Shown piece by piece: positions 62,254 through 64,000 of a DNA stretch of 64,000 bases. The DNA is from Fermentibacter sp963718745 [NCBI: Candidatus Fermentibacterota bacterium]. GTDB taxonomy: Bacteria > Fermentibacterota > Fermentibacteria > Fermentibacterales. The stretch is taken from NCBI GenBank assembly GCA_963718745.1, contig OY970370.1, positions 1,612,001-1,676,000 on the forward strand. The letters run 5' to 3'. Made by a program: the position numbers and the translations under genes. The notes below the pieces were generated by a model. That model did not search any database and had not been told where the DNA came from. It saw only the letters and a program-made list of their open reading frames with translations. The stretch's first letter is position 1; every line of letters starts with the position of its first letter.

Positions 62254-63233
62254 GGCTGCTCCTCCAGGTTCAGGGTGACGAGAGCCGGCATCGGTTCTCC
62301 CGAGGAGAGGTCGACCCAGACAGTATCTCCTGCCGAGACCGTCACAGTGTTGGTAGTTACGGGCCATCCCCACGAGACCAGATAGATCCCCTGGCCCAGC
62401 TCGACCTCGCGCCTCGGGTACCTGAGAGTGACGACGGGTCGGAGGGCTCCCCAGTTGACGATGCTGACGTACACGGGAGCCAGGGCGTCTCCGACCACCC
62501 TCAGGAGCCCGGTCGGGGCATAGTTGCCGGTGACGTTGACGAGGGAGGCGCTCCCCCTCGTGATGAGCGCTCCGGGGACCTCGCCCTGTGCCACGGAGAC
62601 GACGAGGGCGGCGCGCGATGCGTTGGAGGTGAACCATGTCGGCTGGTCCAGCGAGTCCACCGAGACTCCCGACTCGGTCGAGACCCAGCCGGATGGAGTC
62701 CAGACCTCGGTCCAGGCGTGGTTGTTGTCGCAGACGGTCCACCAGGGCGTGTAGGTCTGGCGGCAGGGGATGCCGACGGCGCGCAGGGCGTCCATCTGCA
62801 GTATCGTCAGTTCCTCGCACCTGCCGGAGCCGCATGATATCGTCACGAGCGGGGACTGGTCCCGCCTCTGGGTCTGCCTGAACTCGGCCGTGCTGTCGCA
62901 CCAGGAGAGGACGAACTCGGCCGCCCGCTCGATGCCCCCGGCGGACATCGCGAGGGGCATCAGCTCGTCGTAGAGCACCGGGCGCCATGCGGTGAGGGGT
63001 TCCTGGCTCACCCTGACCGGCAGGACGTACCTGAGGAAGATCGAGTCGGGGATCGCTCCGCCCCACGGGACCGAGTCGACCGCGCGTACGGCAAGGGCGC
63101 AGTTCTCCTCCAGAAGGGAGGCGTAGGCCGGTACGAGGTCGCAGGGGGGCGAGTTCTCTTCGAGCCATGCCGCGGCGTCCGCGCCACCAACCCTGCCTGT
63201 CGCCAGAACCAGCAGCAGGAAGCCAGTTACCAT
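62250..63233 (-). CDS. Transglutaminase-like secreted protein
   Basis: This 327-residue protein has a signal peptide (VTGFLLLVLATGRVGG) and a transglutaminase-like core with the expected cysteine (SCGSGRCEELTILQMDALRAVGIPCRQTY) and histidine (DNNHAWTEVWTPSGWVSTES). The C-terminal part is a beta-sandwich (YVSIVNWGALRPVVTLRYPRREVEL). Such bacterial enzymes are cysteine proteases or amidases as often as cross-linkers. It is coupled to the following paralogue by an ATGA overlap. Confidence 0.85.
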   Translation of the reverse strand: MVTGFLLLVLATGRVGGADAAAWLEENSPPCDLVPAYASLLEENCALAVRAVDSVPWGGAIPDSIFLRYVLPVRVSQEPLTAWRPVLYDELMPLAMSAGGIERAAEFVLSWCDSTAEFRQTQRRDQSPLVTISCGSGRCEELTILQMDALRAVGIPCRQTYTPWWTVCDNNHAWTEVWTPSGWVSTESGVSVDSLDQPTWFTSNASRAALVVSVAQGEVPGALITRGSASLVNVTGNYAPTGLLRVVGDALAPVYVSIVNWGALRPVVTLRYPRREVELGQGIYLVSWGWPVTTNTVTVSAGDTVWVDLSSGEPMPALVTLNLEEQP

Positions 63234-63263
63234 CTTCCCCGCCTCCCGTGTATGTTACTCCAC

Positions 63264-63617
63264 ATGAAACGATTCATAATCTCCTGGGTGATCGCCGCCG
63301 CGAGCCTGTACCTGGTCTCGCTGCTGCTGGGTCCGAGAATGGAGTTCGAAGGCATCCTGCCGGTCGTCTGGACCGCGCTCCTCGTCGGCCTTCTCAACGC
63401 CATAGTCGCCCCCGTGGTAAGGCTGCTCACCTGCCCGGCATACCTGCTCACGCTCGGTCTCTTCAGGTTCGTCGTCAGCGCCGCCTTCCTGCTCCTGGCC
63501 CGCTCCGTGGTCCACGGGTTCTGGATCGCCGGGTTCTGGTGGGCGGTTCTAGCATCGATCCTGATCTCGGTCTCGACGACCATCCTGGGCGGCCTCGTCA
63601 AGAAGGAAGAGGACTGA
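63264..63617 (+). CDS. Phage_holin_4_2/YvlD-type membrane protein
   Basis: This 117-residue protein has four membrane helices (FIISWVIAAASLYLVSLLL, VVWTALLVGLLNAIVAPVVRLL, TLGLFRFVVSAAFLLLA, FWWAVLASILISVSTTILGGL), the plan of the YvlD family often labelled phage holin family 4. No phage genes are near, so it is a housekeeping membrane protein. ATG 63264 has no ribosome site, and a TATGTT box lies eight bases before it, which hints at a nearly leaderless mRNA. Its end overlaps the next gene by 20 bases. Confidence 0.8.
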   Translation: MKRFIISWVIAAASLYLVSLLLGPRMEFEGILPVVWTALLVGLLNAIVAPVVRLLTCPAYLLTLGLFRFVVSAAFLLLARSVVHGFWIAGFWWAVLASILISVSTTILGGLVKKEED

Positions 63618-64000
63618 GGATCCCCACCGGGGTGCCTTCGCACCCCTGGCCCAGAGGATTGTCCGCCAGCGCCTCCAGCAGCATCCCTCTGTCCAGCGAA
63701 GCCGGCCAGCAGCCCAGGATGTTGCCTCCCAGATCGTTCACATCCACGACGGCGGCGCTGCAGCCGAAAGCCTCCGCCAGCCTCTCCGAGACCCTGTCCG
63801 GTTCGAGCGGCGCCAGGCTCACGGCCCTGTCGAATGGCGGGATCGTGCCTTTCGTGGGGCCGTCTATCGAGCGGGCCAGCGGCCCTGCGATCCTGTAGAA
63901 ATCCCCCCGGCGCCCGAAGAGCTTCGTGACGGCGGATACAAACGAGGCTAGGAGTATCCGCGGAGTGCCCACCTCCCGGAGGGCGCACTCCATCGTCTCC
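63598..64000 (-). CDS. F420-0:gamma-glutamyl ligase-like protein (5' end outside window)
   Basis: The visible C-terminal ~134 residues read ALREVGTPRILLASFVSAVTKLFGRRGDFYRIAGPLARSIDGPTKGTIPPFDRAVSLAPLEPDRVSERLAEAFGCSAAVVDVNDLGGNILG, as in bacterial proteins related to CofE. CofE adds glutamate to coenzyme F420-0; members outside F420 makers may act on other substrates. The frame is open to the window edge and relatives have more sequence upstream, so the start is not here. Confidence 0.85.
   Translation of the reverse strand, partial: ETMECALREVGTPRILLASFVSAVTKLFGRRGDFYRIAGPLARSIDGPTKGTIPPFDRAVSLAPLEPDRVSERLAEAFGCSAAVVDVNDLGGNILGCWPASLDRGMLLEALADNPLGQGCEGTPVGILSPLPS

Noticed and set aside
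63264-63617. Prophage holin
   Set aside because: The sequence fits the chromosomal YvlD-like membrane family, and no lysin, portal, capsid or integrase lies nearby.

Overview
The window looks like a chromosome segment of a GC-rich, Gram-negative, uncultivated bacterium of the FCB type. The evidence is indirect. Many exported proteins carry a C-terminal beta-sandwich tail of the FlgD/type IX-sorting kind (ends of the genes at 2-991, 7719-9359, 40841-41942 and 49880-52132). There are three lipoprotein beta-propellers, SUMF1/FGE-like proteins and DNRLRE, SBBP and BNR-like repeat proteins. This style is familiar from candidate phyla such as Fermentibacteria, Eisenbacteria or Latescibacteria; that placement is inference. 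There are no rRNA genes, no CRISPR array and no intact transposase. One tRNA (Gln, CTG) is present.

Layout. 1-15.3 kb: a VCBS-repeat protein, a RelE/Phd toxin-antitoxin pair, propeller lipoproteins, an ammonium transporter downstream of a two-component pair whose kinase is frameshifted, an SBBP-repeat protein, a DUF2975/XRE pair, and small genes. 15.4-29.6 kb: an accessory, defence-like island. It holds an AbiEi/AbiEii pair with a visible operator, a McrB (EVE-like domain plus AAA+) and McrC restriction module broken by frameshifts, two genes sharing a C2-like domain, a frameshifted HNH endonuclease, and two large nuclease-helicases of the DUF2075 type, the first fused to a LexA/S24-like domain. 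Three copies of a repeat lie between these modules, together with a remnant of a second AbiEii gene.

29.6-44.5 kb: two SUMF1-like proteins, tandem-duplicated secreted proteins (one copy scrambled by indels), a translationally coupled secreted-protein operon, a double GNAT acetyltransferase, a 39-residue lysine-rich protein, a GT-C membrane glycosyltransferase, a secreted endonuclease I, a DNRLRE protein facing an HTH/zinc-ribbon gene across a strong operator, and a methyltransferase. 44.8-64 kb: a heterodimeric ABC exporter, a SIMPL lipoprotein, a large BNR-like protein, a sugar-binding-type lipoprotein followed by a hybrid sensor kinase, a QueG-like iron-sulfur protein with a flavoprotein partner, a DUF937 protein, tRNA-Gln, two coupled transglutaminase-like proteins (the second lacking catalytic residues), a small membrane protein and the start of an F420 ligase-like gene.

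Two themes stand out. First, a family of five 69-bp repeats, all exactly the same length and ending in GGGGTCAGAC/GTCTGACCCC-type inverted termini, is scattered through intergenic DNA, often beside broken genes. Second, at least ten frameshifts interrupt otherwise well-conserved genes. Either gene decay is frequent here or the assembly carries indel errors, and every broken gene below should be read with both options in mind.
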